Made by a program: the position numbers and the translations under genes. DNA of 64,000 bases, taken from Ancylobacter oerskovii. GTDB lineage: Bacteria > Pseudomonadota > Alphaproteobacteria > Rhizobiales > Xanthobacteraceae. Shown one piece after another: positions 63,764 through 64,000 of this stretch. The notes under the pieces are model-generated. The model did not search any database. It was not told the origin of the DNA and saw only the letters and a program-made list of their open reading frames with translations. Position 1 is the stretch's first letter, and every line of letters starts with the position of its first letter. The stretch spans positions 682,001 through 746,000 of the forward strand of contig NZ_JAHBGB010000002.1 in the NCBI RefSeq assembly GCF_018390555.1, in the 5' to 3' direction.

Positions 63764-64000
63764 ATGTTCAAGAAAATCCTCATCGCGAACCGTGGCGAGA
63801 TCGCCTGCCGCGTCATCAAGACCGCCCGCCGCATGGGCATAAAGACCGTCGCGGTCTATTCCGACGCCGACAAGGACGCGCTGCACGTCGCCATGGCGGA
63901 TGAAGCCGTGCCTATCGGCGCCGCGCCGGCCGCGCAGTCCTACCTGCTGATCGACAGGATCATCGACGCGTGCAAGCAGACCGGCGCCGAGGCGGTGCAT
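63764..64000 (+). CDS. pccA: Acetyl/propionyl-CoA carboxylase alpha subunit, 5' part
   Basis: The first 79 residues of a biotin carboxylase: [20 protein letters not shown] is the conserved N-terminus, then [20 protein letters not shown] and ADEAVPIG. The gene runs off the window, so the ATP-grasp core and biotinyl-Lys domain are not seen. It follows pccB and is very probably PccA, although methylcrotonyl or acetyl-CoA carboxylase subunits share this start. Confidence 0.88.
   Translation, partial: MFKKILIANRGEIACRVIKTARRMGIKTVAVYSDADKDALHVAMADEAVPIGAAPAAQSYLLIDRIIDACKQTGAEAVH

Overview
This is a very GC-rich chromosomal window with alphaproteobacterial gene content. NadABC is paired with a NadQ-type NAD regulator, and there is a BioMNY biotin importer, a tandem glycine riboswitch, heterotetrameric sarcosine-oxidase-type genes next to folD/purU, a GlxBCD-type split glutamate synthase with a type III glutamine synthetase, and propionyl-CoA carboxylase divergent from an ScfR-type regulator. 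The combination suggests Hyphomicrobiales, perhaps a methylotrophy-capable Xanthobacteraceae such as Ancylobacter, Starkeya or Xanthobacter; this placement is inference from content only. I saw no rRNA, tRNA, CRISPR array, transposase or complete prophage.

Layout. 1-7 kb: a minus-strand putrescine/4-aminobutyraldehyde locus (aldehyde dehydrogenase, polyamine-type ABC transporter, LysR regulator) with two matching operator-like palindromes. 7-15 kb: a DHFR-like reductase, FAD oxidoreductase and PlsC pair, adenine deaminase, aldo/keto reductase, bestrophin and a DeoR regulator. 15-20 kb: an acyl-CoA ligase and bioY-bioN-bioM with a second aldo/keto reductase. 19.8-27.4 kb: nadQ, a glycosyltransferase and acetyltransferase, a 262-bp triplicated palindromic repeat array, and nadABC behind two near-identical 19-bp operators. 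27.5-29.2 kb: tandem glycine riboswitch and dadA. 29.2-32.2 kb: copper ATPase and CsoR. 32.5-36.8 kb: GH5, GntP-type permease and exported GH1. 37-39.4 kb: an ACP/ketosynthase pair resembling NodF/NodE and a LysR regulator. 39.7-47.5 kb: soxBDAG (equivalently mgdABCD), purU and folD. 47.5-53.3 kb: Tat-exported FAD oxidase, MFS transporter, an AT-richer DUF3800 island and soluble transhydrogenase. 53.4-59 kb: XRE-cupin regulator, glxBCD (mgsABC-like) and glutamine synthetase III (gmaS-like). 59-64 kb: a vWA protein and an orphan winged-helix regulator, an ScfR regulator, pccB and the start of pccA.

How the parts fit. The soxBDAG-purU-folD block and the glxBCD-GSIII block together make a plausible N-methylglutamate pathway for methylamine: GmaS, NMG synthase and NMG dehydrogenase, with methylene-THF passed to FolD and PurU. 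The two halves lie about 9 kb apart, each with its own regulator and candidate operators. Biotin import (bioMNY) would serve the biotin-dependent carboxylase pccBA. Several families of palindromic repeats (REP-like) sit between genes throughout, repeatedly inside operons, and one set appears to be translated as the N-terminus of BioM.
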